The translations under genes were made by a program, and so were the position numbers. This document shows positions 34,420-47,679 of a DNA stretch of 64,000 bases, one piece after another (position 1 is the stretch's first letter; each line of letters begins with the position of its first letter). Origin of the DNA: Apostichopus japonicus (Eukaryota; Echinodermata; Holothuroidea; Aspidochirotida; Stichopodidae); the NCBI RefSeq assembly GCF_037975245.1, contig NC_092567.1, positions 1,358,714 to 1,422,713 on the forward strand, written 5' to 3'. The notes beneath the pieces are model-generated. The model was not told where the DNA came from, did no database searches, and was given only the letters and a program-made list of their open reading frames with translations.

Positions 34420-36660
34420 ACTACATGAAGAAGCAGGTGCTGACGTCACATGGCGTCAATATGACAACGTTTCTATTGAATAATTTGCGTTGCACCTGGT
34501 ATCATATGTGAGGATGGAAGTAACAATATGGAGGAATACTATATATTTATTAAATCAAACGTATGATATGAAAATTTATAAGCAGCTTTTTATCAATGTC
34601 GTATTTGCTTAAATTGTTGTTACTGGTCAAGTTTCATGTTAAATGATGAAGCAATTTTCTTGTTATGTTGGTTACTCCTTCTTCGAGCTTGGGATCATAT
34701 TCGTCCCCTTTCTACTTTATGTTGCATAATCCATGTACACAAATGGTAAATAAAATCCTCATTCAATCACAAATCCTGAAATGAAAACCAGAGCGATAAA
34801 TGAGAAAATAAAGTGAGCGTACTATAATGCTATAAATTACTGTTAATTGATGAGAGTACGCTCATCCCAAAAATCTTTAGCTGTAAACCAATAAATATTG
34901 CTGTGCAAATAACCAATCACAAGTGCAGCCAATAGTTTTCCAAGTTAGCTCCGGCTACATGAGTTCCAAACACCTGCGTTGGATTTTTTTTTTTTTTTTG
35001 GGGGGGGGGGGGACTATAAGGGTTAATTTTACAGTTAATACAATTTCTAAAGTTTAGAGTGAGTCAATTAGTCAATTGGCGTGTCAGGAATACATAAACC
35101 ATCTGGGGACATTTTCCAGGATGGTTATCAGATACTTCACCGAAATGTCATAGTAAATGAAGAACATTCCATAAGCTATCACGTGACCAAAAACATAGTA
35201 ATGCGCTATATATATATAGACTGTTGATTAAAAAAAAGAACCACTTTGGGGCTCCTCAGACTCGGTCTCTAGAAGGTGACGTTCATCTCAAGGGGTGGGC
35301 CATCGCAGGGCTTCACTTTCGGTGCCAAACACGGACGTAGAATGAAAAGGTAATGTATAGTTCCATTACAACAGAAAATTAACACAACGGGCGGTTATGC
35401 AAATAATGTGGTTGCAAGATATCAGTACATGATCAGATATATGTCTGCCTCCATGGATACAGCTTCTGATCATCAGTAAACTGTTAATAACGATAACATC
35501 TCCATGTGTAAACAGCTCCAGGTGTTCACTAAAATAAAATATACAGCTTTAGTATATTCCCTTAACTCTGTCCCCTACCGTCATACTTTGTTCATGACAT
35601 AATAATAATAATAAGAATACTACCACATGTTTAGGACATGCCACCCCAACATGATGTCCTTGAACCAATCAAAAACAATGGTTGATTCATTGAATATTCA
35701 TATAATTGTTTTTGTTTAGAAATTACCACTGAATATCATAATTAGCCGTTGTCTCAACCTCCCCCATCCAACCCTGACCAACATGCTGTCCTGGTATATG
35801 GAGTTCATTGACCTACAAGCTGTCAATTAACACTAACTAAATACATTACCAGGCACATTAATTAACCACGAATTATAAACTTATTAATACGTCTCATCAG
35901 TGTCCTTAAATAAATTTGAAATTTAAATTTCATCACCAAGAATGTTCCTACCAAACCAAAAAAAAGAAGCTTTTAAACTATATATTTCATCCACAGTTCT
36001 CAAAAGTGATAGACGCTTGGAGCCAGTACATGTATTCCTAAAATCAAGGATCACACAAAATAATTACTTAGCCGAAAAAAAGAAGACATTTCAAACAGGG
36101 CCACATGAACACAAACTGTGACCCTCTGTTAGCAATAAAGTAATACATATAGGGAGATCCTCAAACTACCAAAGTAAATGTAATTCATAATCAAATGAAT
36201 GAAAACAAACTAAGAAACATGAAAGGAAATGATAAACATAAACGACAACAAAATATTAACCAGGTTATGCTCTGGTTGCATATACAAAATGTATTAACTT
36301 CTATCACCGGAATATTCATCTAGTACGATAGGCATTTTGAAGCAGGTCATGGGCTACAGTTTGTTGATATAGTGCACTCTTCTTGAAAGACGGTCCAACG
36401 TGACTGTTTGTCATCATTCTATAGAAAAGTTCCAGTCGTGCACTTCCCCACGCATGAAGCGCGCAAAACGTTACACTTCGTTCTCGACAAACGACTCTTT
36501 CTCCCACTTTAAATTCTTTGGTGTATTTTTGATAAGATGGAAAATGAAAGACATTGTTTCCATGGATATATCACAATTTGTAGTTTGAACCCGGGTAAAG
36601 TGGAATCGTCGTGTACAAGATGTGAGACAGTTGCCGAACGCCTGCCTCCTGCGCTGTCTC
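34420..36660. other. Intergenic, no gene recognised
   Basis: Contains a poly-T/poly-G junction at 34985-35012 and a short (TA)n near 35210. No coding signal recognised. Confidence 0.5.
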
Positions 36661-36804
36661 CACCAACGGCAATACGACGAGGAAGCCACTAAATACTAAC
36701 CCCTACAGCGGGTCGGACCATTTCGAGTGCCCTCGGAACTCGGTTTCGGGTGCAACTGTGCTCGGTGCTCTCGATTCCCGAATTACGTTATTTTGCATGT
36801 TTTT

Positions 36805-37885
36805 AAGAACCAGGTCTCGGAAGTTAGTTGACTCTATGTAATAACTTGTGAGGCCTGCTACTCGAGATAAAGATAGACATAATAGCGGTTCGAAACGGTA
36901 CTTGAAGTTTTTAAAATGATATATGTATACAACCAGGTCTTGGAGGTTAGTTGACTCTATGTAACAACTTGTGAGGCCTGCTACGAGATAAAGATAGATA
37001 CAATAGCGGTTTGAAACGGTACTTGAAGTTTTTAATATGATATATGTACACAACCAGGTCTTGGAGGTTAGTTGACTCTATGTAACAACTTGTGAGGCCT
37101 GCTACGAGATAAAGATAGATATAATAGCGGTTTTAAACGGTACTTGAAGTTTTTAAAATGATATATGTACACAACCAGGTCTTGGAGGTTAGTTGACTCT
37201 ATGTAATAACTTGTGAGACCTGTTACTTGAGATGAAGATAGATCTAAACGTTTGAAGTGAATTTTGCAGCTTTTAAATTTGATATTTGTACACAACCAGG
37301 TCTAGGAGGTTAGTTGACTCTATACAAGGGCGTAGGAACCGGGGGGCTGGGGGGCGCCAGCCCTCCCCCAGTGAAAAATGTGGAGGGGCGGAAGTATCAT
37401 TCCGCCCCCCCGGTTCGCAAGTCAGAAAACCCCTTTTTCATTTCCAAATGAGAAAAAAAAATCTCATTTGGAGCACCAAATTGCATCTAAGGCCAGGTGA
37501 AAATACAAAATTAAGTTTACAAAATGGAGTGGGTGTTGAAGTGTGCTATATTGCACCAAATTGCATCTGAGGCCACCTGGAAATGCAAAAAAATCCAAAG
37601 GGGAGGCGGACACCCCCTCCCCTTAGACCCCTCCCCCAGGCTGACCATCAGTCTTCAGCCCCCCCACTCAAAAGTACCTTCCTACGCCACTGACTCTATA
37701 TGTAATAACTTGTGAGACCTGTTACTTGAGATGAAGATAGATATATGGGTTTTAAACGGTACTCACAGTTTTTAAAATGATATATGTACACAACCAGGTC
37801 TTGGAGGTTAGTTAACTTTGTGTAATAACTTGTGAGACCTGCTATACTTGAGATATAAAGATAAATACAACAGTTCTTTATTGCA
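36805..37885. repeat. 121-bp tandem array inside the TIR element
   Basis: The phrase caggtct(t/c)gga recurs at 36811, 36934, 37055, 37176 and 37297, then again at 37796 after an insertion. Spacing is 123, 121, 121 and 121 bp. Each unit also carries gttagttgactctatgtaa and acggtacttgaagttttt. Short frames here are repeat artefacts. Confidence 0.9.
37325..37690 (+). mobile_element. Nested 366-bp GC-rich element with 10-bp target duplication
   Basis: TGACTCTATA is duplicated at 37315-37324 and 37691-37700, and removing the insert restores the 121-bp repeat. The ends contain the inverted GGCGTAGGAA / TTCCTACGCC. The body matches 16105-16318 in reverse orientation. It is non-coding, so probably a MITE or SINE-like family active after the host array formed. 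Confidence 0.83.
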
Positions 37886-38182
37886 GCTTTCTTATATACA
37901 TTTGTTAACTTAAAATGTCAAGAATAAACCGTGAAACGTTTGGATATTTGTGTATTTGTCTCCTATTTCCCCTCTTTTACTTAATCGCGAGCGGGACTTG
38001 GTCCGGCAATTCGTACGTTTTACACGAGCTCGTACCCGCACTATACACGTGAAATGTACAACATGTGCATCTACGTAGTTATGCAAGACTGTGACGTCAG
38101 GTGAGATCATTCTCGCTCGGGATCTTTACCGATGAACCGAACCGCTACGCGGGTTAGTATTTAGTGGCTTCCCATACGACGA

Positions 38183-39072
38183 GAATCCACACCGTACTCC
38201 TTGGCACACAGTGGGAACCATTAAACTGCAGCGAAGGCTTGTGTGATAGGCCCGGGGAACTTGTCCTTGGGCGTATTTTCATGGCTGTAAATGAAAGATA
38301 CGTACGAAATTACAAGCATAAAACTATTATTTTAAAGAGTATACCTGGGAAATAGAGAGAGAGAGTAGAATCATTCAAAGAAAGGGCCTTGTAATGTGAT
38401 CAATTGCTAAGAGTTTTCATTTCTCCTCTTTCTGCACATCTGAAAATATGTGACTGATATGTCAGTATCGAATATCGCATGAGTCGACCAGATCTGTACT
38501 TACTCCACGTTAATCACCACTGCATTAAGACGGGATGATATTTTCCTGGCTTAGCCGTCGGAAGAAACTGAAAGTAAAAAAAAGAGCAAAATCTTCCACT
38601 GTTTGCTCTCGCACACATCAAGAGCATGCACGTTATACCATTATGTTTTCATACAGTATACATTTCCATGTCATGTAGGAACTGACCGACGGCGATAATG
38701 AGGGTACAAGCATGGGCGTCCGCAGGGGGACGGGCGGGATAGCATTGAAAATAAGACAATTTCAAACTGCTATAGCCTTTTGGGGCTCTGCCCCCTGGAT
38801 CCCACTGAGGCTTTCAAATACATTCCAATGAAATGAAATTATTCTCTCAATTGTATGTTTGTGCTCTACTACATCTCAAAAAGTTAAATGTTACAGTTGA
38901 AACCCAAGTCCAGAGATTCCTTGCTGCTTTCTCTGACATGTATTTTCGTAGTTAGTTGAGCTTGAGTGATCACGGACCTTCCTTTGGGCTTTGGGGTCCA
39001 TTTACATTAGTGTACCACTAATTACTATGCCACATTTCTCAGCTCCAAACAACCAACGAAAATAGTTTAAGA
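38183..39072. other. Intergenic; fragment of a dispersed element
   Basis: A piece at about 38711-38830 (gggcgtccgcagggggacggg through ctgccccctggatccc) resembles the end of a common GC-edged transposon. The rest is unrecognised. Confidence 0.35.
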
Positions 39073-40989
39073 CAGGGGCGTATCCAGGATTTTCCAATAG
39101 GGGGGGCGCCAGGCATGAATGATCGCCGTCCTGGGGGATGGGTCTAAGGGGAGGGGTGGACAATTTTTGCTTCCGAAGAAGGGCTGAAATGCCAAATGGT
39201 GCCATATGCATCGGCGGCGATCCGTACTTCCGAGTGGGGGGGGGGGACATGACCTTGTTGACTATCTAAGCGTAGCGCCACCATGAGTTGGCGCGAAGCG
39301 CACCAGAAAATTTTGGGATTAACAAACCCTCTAGATGGCCGGAAACGGCACTTCCCGAGGTTTCCAAGCGGCATATACCCAACTTTAAAATAGGGATGTC
39401 ATGTCCAAAATATATCATAATCAGGATCCAAAATCCTTTTTTTTTAATTTCGGGTGTTATTTTGGGAAAATTGCCCCTGTCAATCTTGTTTCAGGCGCAA
39501 CGTTAGAATGTTCGAGAGCTCTGTTATATTATTCGATGAAGAAAATGGCCTCATGCAGGCTATTATAGGCCTATACACATGCAATACACAATTACACATA
39601 GTTACATTCCTAGGTACCGATTGCTAGGGCATCCAGGTGAAACGTGTATTTAGCATTACCCTGGTTACATGAGATTCTCAGCTGTTCGAGGGAACATGTA
39701 CGTGTGTAGGCCTACTATAGGGCCTATATGAATACTATGAGGGTGCATATATGTACTATATCAATACCGTGGGCGCAATAATACACGTTGTTGTTATAGG
39801 GCCAATGAAGCCTACAGTCAACTATTTTTGCTTTATAAAGACGCTTTATTTGAAAAGATCGCACTGCGTTTATGGTAGGCGAGAAATGAAGCTAAAAAAG
39901 AGCCGTACATTAACGAAGATGCATAAATGTAGGCATGAAAATATTCTTATCCCTGGCATTTGGTGGGGGGGGGGTATGGTGCATTACATCCCCTCCACCT
40001 ATTTTCATGGGGGGATATATCCCCCCTCCACCCAGGATCGCCGCCCATGGCCATATGTGATCCATTTTTCGACCTTAATAATAAGCAACATTTCCAGTAA
40101 ATATGGACACAAAATGCACAATTTAGTATGGCTGGCATGTCATTTAGTGTTTATAGTGATAATGCAAACACAATTACCATCTATGTTTCTAAAACTATTA
40201 TGTCGCCGAACTTCGCCAGAACCTTTTTTTGGCAAACAAAAAATAAAGCATACGGGAGGGGGGGGGGGGGGGTTGAGCGATCACCGACATCTCACATAAA
40301 GGTCGTCATCAATTTTTTTTTTTTTTTTGCTAAACTTTTTTTTTGCGCCCCCCCTGGATACGCCCGTGTACTATGAGGGTGCATATATGTTCTATATCAA
40401 TACCGTGATAAAGATAAAGACGGTTTATTTGAAAAGATCGCACTGCGTTTATGGTAGGCGAGAAATGAAGCTAAAAAAGAGCCGTACATTAACGATGATG
40501 CATAAATGTAGGCATGAAAATATTCTTATCCCTGGCATTTGGTGGGGGGGGGGGATATGGTGTATTACATCCCCTCCACCCATTTTCATAGGGGGATATA
40601 TTCCCCTTCCCCCCCCCCCCCCCAGGATCGCCGCCCATGGCCATATGTGATCCATTTTTCGACCTTAATAATAAGCAACATTTCCAGTAAATATGGACAC
40701 AAAATGCACAATTTAGTATGGCTGGCATGTCACTTAGTGTTTATAGTGATAATACAAACACAATTACCATCTATGTTTCTAAAACTATTATGCCGCCTAA
40801 CTTCGCCAGAACCTTTTTTGGCAAACAAAAATTAAAGCATACGGGAGGGGGGGGGTTGAGCGATCACCGACATCTCACTTAAAGGTCGTCATCAATTTTT
40901 TTATTTTTTTTTGCTAAACTTTTTTTTTTTTTGGTGACGGCCAATAGGGGGGGGCGCGCGCCTGTTGCGCCCCCCTGGATACGCCCCTG
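39073..40989. mobile_element. 1.9-kb TIR element with internal 636-bp duplication
   Basis: The ends are CAGGGGCGTATCCAGG (39073) and its exact complement CCTGGATACGCCCCTG (ending 40989), with TTAAGA on both sides (39067-39072 and 40990-40995). Two long direct copies, offset 636 bp, begin at tactatgagggtgcatatatg near 39733 and 40369. An internal copy of the right terminus sits at their junction (about 40352-40367). No transposase is seen. The terminal sequence is hAT-like, although that group usually makes 8-bp duplications. The 182-residue frame inside is not a gene. Confidence 0.8.
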
Positions 40990-40995
40990 TTAAGA

Positions 40996-43285
40996 TGACA
41001 TTCAACACCATTTGTGTTTGATGCACTGTTTTTCAATGGAGTTTTGTGTTGCATCGGGAGGAACTGACATAATTGCCTGTGTGTTAGTCTCAGTAGTCCA
41101 GTCATTTTAAATATAGCCTCTGATGTTTAAAGTGGTCATCTCTTTAAAGATTATAAAGTCTCACCCCCATTTTAAATGAGATTTACTTGGGCTGCAAACA
41201 GTTTCAACCAAATTGGTGTGAACTGATTTACATGTCAAATAACAATCAGTCAGTAACATATTATAAAAACTATTATTGGGATTATACAAACATTAATCAG
41301 TTTTAATGAATCACCTTATTCTAAGTAGATTTCAGAAATGAGTGGCTAACGACAAATTCTCAATAAACTGATCAAATAAGTAAAAAGGCACCATCCTTGT
41401 CAGACAAGTCATTGATAGAATAAATTCCGTAACTTATCCAATGCATGATAAGCAATTATTGGTTTGTTATCAAATCGTGCTATTGTTCCAGATTAGTTGA
41501 CAAAGAAATAGAGAGAATTCTTGTAACTAAGATTACAATTGAAATTTAACAGATAGTAGTATACGTTGCTCGAAAAACACGATCCCGCCAGAAAAAGAAA
41601 TGTAACTTTTAAGCTAGAAAGCTTGATAAAAAACATAGAGATATATGTATATACGGTCACTCGGATGCTCCCAGTCATATCAGATTGCGACAAAATGCTA
41701 GCAAAGTTGATTTTACAGCAAATGATAATAATGGATTCAAATGATTCTCAAATACGTACCTCAAGTAAGAGGATATTAATGTCCATGTGCTTAATGTCTT
41801 TCGTCGTTATATAGTCATCAATTGAATGCCTGATACGTGTTACCGGAAGCCGATTAAAACGCTAAACGTTCACTGTGAATTATGGACTGCTCACATGGCG
41901 TAAACATATTGTCGTATAGGTTTCAGTAATATGAAAGCAAATGCACCAATTGAATGATATTAATCTATCTGTATTGTTATAAACTTGTATAGAATAAAGA
42001 AGATGTGGTTCGTCAATGAGTATCGATAAAGTCCATTAGTGTGTTACGTATTGGACATAACGTGGACTACTTGGTATTCCAGTAATGGCGGTTTTCTTCA
42101 TTTCTTCATTGTTCATCAGAATGTAGTCCATTGACTTGTAAAACAAATAGAATAAAAAAAACAAGGAATTGGATAACATTCTTCTGAGATCAAACTAGTT
42201 TTATCCCGATATACCGAAGAATTGAAGTCATCCCCGAAGATCATGTGTAGTATCTGTATTTTAGTCTTGATATGTTATAATACTAAGAATACAGACAACT
42301 TTGAGTCCAATAAGGATTCTGTAGCTATTCCAGTATTTTTCAAGCTATGTATTGTTCAATATACTTAATTTCTCGAATATTCGTTTAGGCTAACTTGATG
42401 GTGACGTCGGCTCCTCACTGCGGTTCTTATAGTTAATGTTAATCCGTTGTTTTTGAGGTCAACCAGATTACCAGAATATGTTCGTTGATGTTCATATAAG
42501 CAACAGAGCACCCTTGGATGGCCTTCAACATCATTTATCCATAACAAATTTGTAATTAATTATAAACATGTCATTTGAGACCATATCATTTTAATTTCTC
42601 CCATTGAGTTTTGTAGTGCAACTGAGGAACTACTCTGATAGGCTGTGTAGTAAACTGAAGGTGCAGTCACTTTAACTATGTGCTACACAACCCTAGCTAG
42701 ACCAAGAGCAGTTGTTTTTAACGGTCCACGGCATATCAAAGTTCATTTTTGTTCCTGAAGTTATCAAAACCCAATATACGGTATATTTTTTTGTGAATCT
42801 CAAACAAAGTTCTTTAGAATCACTCTGTTTCCTAAACTACCTACTATCCGGTATGAGAATTTGCTACAACACTGTTGCTTATAATGGGACCTATTTGACA
42901 CTGGTCTACTTCGGTTTTCTTGAAAAAGTGATATAGATTGATTTGTATGTATATTTAAGTTTTATCTCATGGTCTCACTGGCTTGTATGTCTCTGGCATT
43001 GCAACAAATATAATGATTGTTTTATAGTGTAGGTTGTGTACATCCTTGCCAACACATTTATGTCAAACAATGAGTTTAATTAAGTTCCTGCAAACCCTTG
43101 TGAGCCGCATGACTGTTTGGATGTGTTACTTGGCCTACCACAAATAACCCATTACAATAAAATCCGTTCCACCTTCAGAGTGACAAGAAAAAAAACGGCT
43201 TTTAAGGTATTCGATGGCGCTAGTTTGAAACAGGGTGTCCTTAGTATAAAATAATTATATAGCTCTTAAAGGCATCCGTAGATTC
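40996..43285. other. Intergenic, no gene recognised
   Basis: AT-rich, short frames only, no repeats recognised. Confidence 0.45.
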
Positions 43286-43289
43286 ACTT

Positions 43290-43605
43290 TTAGGAGAATA
43301 GCGCCTCATCAGGCCACGTATTCAGTGGACGGTGGCAGCAAGCATGCCGGTCGCAGAGAGTGTCCCCACCTCTGGCCAAAGGCAAGGATTCGCGCACGCC
43401 ACCTAGTACGCTTCTGGTCGATTTGACCGACCTTCTGCGCATTCTCCCGGGTTCTTTTGCGACAACACGGGAGCCATGGTACGGGATCATAGGCCACAAA
43501 AAAGCACCATGCCACAGCCAGAGGTATTATCGCCAGAGGCCTGTCTTGAACCCTAGCCACGATTTACACGACCGACGAGGAATGAGTCTTTCGTCACCCT
43601 CTTAA
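43290..43605. other. GC-rich island with overlapping ORFs on both strands
   Basis: About 315 bp clearly richer in G+C than its surroundings, open for 69-83 codons in three frames (plus 43360-43605; minus 43309-43560 and 43290-43499). The frames are not recognisable. It may be a processed or horizontally acquired fragment, or old transposon coding DNA. Confidence 0.3.
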
Positions 43606-45485
43606 CAGCATCGGCCATCACATCAGCTAGTAAATTATATGGTTGAATTAATATATCAAGACTTCAGCGTCGACTACTGAAAGAGAAAAAGAAATCTTAA
43701 GCGTGTATAAGCAACCATTGATGGCGTCGAACTCAGTTTCTTCAAGTTACCAGTCCACTGCTCTACCCTCTGAGCCATTTGACAAATTAACTTTTAACGA
43801 GCTTAAATTGGTATTATTGGTTGGATACAATCTATTGGTAACATTAAATGACACTGCCTTCAACGAAATCTCTATTCATCCTATTTCACTATCATTAGAA
43901 CAACGGATATATCTTTATTAACAAGAAGCTCACGCTTCAATGTCTTTGTTTACATTGTCGCAAGAAGTTAGAATGTCGTTTCCTTTCAAGACGTAAATGT
44001 ACAATAGGCTTATGCCCGATACTATCGATGACTTCGAAGCAAGCAGTAAAGAAAAACGGATTCCGTGAAATCTTCTTATTCACAAAAGGTTGCTTACGAT
44101 TATACTCGCAAGAGATTTCTTGCTGAAAGTTGTCTCCCTTTACAACTATATTCGATGCAGACGATCGTGAACTGCGATTAAGCCTGAAATTTCAACAAAC
44201 AATACCTATACACATTTCAAGACCTTTTTGAATGAGGAAGGGACAACACTTATTAAGTCAAACACGTTAACTACATGTGACTTTTCTTTTATAGGCATCT
44301 GAATGGCTGGAAATCGCACAGTAATTCTAAACCCGAAACAGAATTCATAGGGTTTTGAGTTTATGCAAGTAGATTTGGGAACTTACCAGGGATCGGGAAT
44401 TCGTCAACTACAAGACTTTGTTTAGTCCGCAGTGACTTGTTGTGTTTATTGATCCTCTGAAACTACGGTATTTGCGTGTGTACCCCTCCGCCCCCCCCCC
44501 CCCACCCCTCACCGCATGATTGTGTTTCACACATATACAGAAGTGTGTATTTAGTTTATTAAAAATATTATAATTATCTTTATGAATATCAAATTTTGAT
44601 CTATATCAGCCAACGTTGTTTACCATTGTTTCATTTTGGAAGGCTGAATGGTAATGAGGAAGGGAATGTGACGAGGACGGGCTTTGCATGTTTATAGCTT
44701 TGATATGTGCAATACATTTTGTCAACACTTTGACATGGTCGACTCTATCAGCAGCTAAAATCTCTATAAAACATAAGTTATAGGAGGCAATAACATCCAT
44801 TCAAGGTCGTAGCTACTCTCCTTTCACCGCCCCCTCCTTCTCATTTCATTTGCCAATAGGTTACCGAACCATGAAAATTGAATCTTAGATCTCTATAAAA
44901 AAGATATAAACTGACGGAATAAAAATTAAGTATCTCCCTCCTTTTGATTTGAAAAGAGGTATTTGCGTCACCTCTCATAGAGTGTGGGTTTGAAATTATT
45001 GAAAATAGAACAACAAAATACTAGTCTTTCATCAGAACTCTGCTTTAATTTATGATGTGTCTTTCATCCAGAACTCTGTTTAACTCTGTTTAACACAAGA
45101 TGTTGTGTCATTGAAATATGCGTGACATGACAATCATGTTCCAGCATGAATGGTATAAACGTAGCTCAGTCATTTGGGTAACCTTATGTACGTAACCAAG
45201 GTATCGTCTTGTATTCAGATCTGATTTTGCCATTGGGTAACAAGCAAATGTGTCCCGCTCACTTCATACAGTTTGGCGCAAATATATCTTATTATCAAGA
45301 ACATGCAAAATTGAGTGGGACCATATTCAATTAGACTATGGGCCAATGGAGACACCCCCTAACTAACTTTAACTTCATCACCTCACCCAAATTTATTCAT
45401 GGAACAAATTTAATCTTCAACAAAAGAACATCATGTTACAAAGTATTGAAGTGTTTAAAGTGTCAAAAGGAAGGAAGAACCAATG
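43606..45485. other. Intergenic, no gene recognised
   Basis: Includes a poly-C tract at 44490-44505. Nothing coding recognised. Confidence 0.45.
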
Positions 45486-45486
45486 A

Positions 45487-47235
45487 GAACATGAGAACTA
45501 TAGAAACATTCTTTGTAACACAACAGTCACTAAAGTTTTATTTTTAGATTTTTCAAGTGCTTTTAATATGGTTTTACCAAATCGGTTAATCCAAGGTTTG
45601 TGTAGTTTTATCGATGAGCCAGGGCTTATACACTGGTTGGCTAATTTTTTACAAGGATGGTCCCGACAAGTCAAGCTACAGAAAGGTTACTCAGAGGAAT
45701 CAAATATTACAGTGGGAGTCCCCCAGGGAGGTCCTCTTTCTGCGTTACTTTTGACAATATACACAGATGATATACGTTCTTCTCTGGGGTGTAATGTAAT
45801 TAAGTACGCTGATGATACAGCTATATCCCGTAACATTTCAAAACGGAAACACCTTGAAAATCAAAATGACTATAAATCATGTATTGATAAAATGGTCAAT
45901 TTGTGTGAGCAGAAGGACCTCTTACTTAATCCTAAGAAATCTAAAGAAATAATTTTTGAAAACATTAACATTAAACATCAAGGTCTCATTCAGACCAGGG
46001 ATCAGGAAACTTATGTTCAAGGCTCCATCGTGGAGCGGGTAACTTATACTATATACTTAGGAGTTGATATTGACTGCCAAACTTATCTTCAAGCAAACTA
46101 AGGTTACACATGTTACCCCTCTCCTTAAAGCATTACACTGGCTTCCAATTGAAACGCGTATACATTACAAAGTCCTTATTATAATCCACAATTGTATTTA
46201 TAATCATTTATCTCCAAACTACCTTTCAGAACTTCTAAAAGTAAAGCAATACAAGCGTGCCACCCGTCAGTCAAAATGTATTACCCTTCCTAAACCTAGG
46301 ACCAATGGGGTTACTTATGCCAACCGTGCTTTTTCAGTTTCCTGGTCCCAAATTGTGGAATTCCCTCCCAAACCATTTAAAATGTGTACCTAATTAATCA
46401 CTTTTCAAATCAAAACTAAAAACCTTCCTCTATGCTAAACATTTTTCAATTTGATTTGTAACTATATTTCATTGTTGCATTATTATTTTTGCTTTTCGTT
46501 CTATTCATATTTATATGTATGGCGCTTTTGATAACTATTTTGTTTATAATTAGCGCATGATAAATCTTAGTTATTATTATTATTATATTGACGCCAAGTT
46601 AACCTTTACTAAACATATATCTAAAACGATGTCTAAGGTGTATTATATTGTATCAACGTTGGCATACATTACTCCTTATTTTCATTCTAATGTAAGAGAT
46701 GAGGTTTTTAACTCATCAATTCTGCCAGTTGTCGTGTATGCAGTTCCTGTCTGGTATCACCTTCTACTTGAAAAGGACAAGACAAGAATCAGAAGTTTCT
46801 TGAAGTACTGCTCAAATATATTTAATCTCGACTATGAAAGCCTTGTTGGTAAAGTAAACACTTCTGCTAAAAATGAATTCATAAGACTAGCTAAGAATAT
46901 ACATAGTTCTAAAGATCACCCACTTCACTCCGAGTTGATCTCTCTGTGCAATAAAACCAACAAGTACAATCTAAGTAATCCTACTATCTTGCCATCTTTT
47001 AGAATTATGCTTTTTAAGAACTCATTTATCTACAGAGCAGCCATTTATATTCGAAATGGGTTCTTAGAATCTCTGTTATAATCCTTTTAATCTTTAAAAC
47101 TTCTAATCCTCCATCTTATTTCTCTTTTTTTTGTTAATGCTTTCATGTTTGTACATGTTTACGTCTATTATGTATCATTCTTATGTGTCCTATTTATAAA
47201 TTTTATAGTTTATACTGGAATAAAGAAAAATGGAA
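45487..47235 (+). mobile_element. 5'-truncated non-LTR retrotransposon with reverse transcriptase, split by a nested LINE
   Basis: The frame from about 45487 contains RT motif A (FLDFSSAF), the GVPQGGPLSALLL block and the catalytic YADDTAIS at about 45806-45829. It continues to YLGVDID at 46056-46074, stops at an insertion, and resumes at 46593 in the original frame with AKLTFTKHISKTMSKVYYI and PVVVYAVPVW to a stop at 47081. A short 3' region ends aataaagaaaaatgg. The usual F-D after motif A is F-N here. The upstream half of the element is absent. Confidence 0.82.
46075..46584 (+). mobile_element. Nested 510-bp CR1-like LINE 3' end with 8-bp target duplication
   Basis: ATATTGAC is duplicated at 46067-46074 and 46585-46592. 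The insert begins with a frame reading VTPLLKALHWLPIETRIHYK and continues to LSPNYLSELLKV, the conserved C-terminal end of CR1-like LINE ORF2. It finishes in a (TTA)n tail, the usual 3' end of such elements. Removing it rejoins the host frame exactly. Confidence 0.88.
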
Positions 47236-47679
47236 TGGTTCATACGCAAAATAACTTTATCCGATCACTGTTTACCATAGGATGTGGTCTTAGCTGAGTA
47301 CCGAGGTATATACGTTGTGAAACAGACTCTCCATTTCAAACGTGCAACATATAACCTACTAATGAGTGAATCAAGGATCAGCTATTCCGAAGAAAAGAAA
47401 ACACTTCCTTCTCGTAAAACCTTCAGCTTGCAAGTATGTGGTGGGTGGATTAAATTTTACAGTGCCTTTTACACACCATGCGTTGCTACATATTATTAAG
47501 TCATCCATGCATTGTAAGAAACGGTTGTTTGCATTCCGAGTGAGTAATTAAGAACCACATATGGCAAGATTTTTGTGGTACATATAGGGATTAAATAACT
47601 GATGTTCCCCTTGATGTTTCCCTGAAGTCCTAAGAACGAAGATGTCAAATATTCTTTATGATAGTTAGTACAAGCATTC

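Larger units (their letters stand above)
36681..38173. mobile_element. 1.5-kb TIR element with 9-bp target duplications
   Basis: ATACGACGA flanks both ends (36672-36680 and 38174-38182). The ends are inverted: ggaagccactaaatactaa at 36681, and its complement ttagtatttagtggcttcc ending near 38172. No transposase is visible. The interior is a 121-bp tandem array interrupted by a younger element. The 9-bp duplication and non-coding interior fit a non-autonomous Mutator-like or foldback element. Confidence 0.82.

Noticed and set aside
39751..40299. 182-residue plus-strand ORF
   Set aside because: Lies inside the TIR element and spans G-runs and duplicated non-coding DNA; a related frame recurs in the second body copy.
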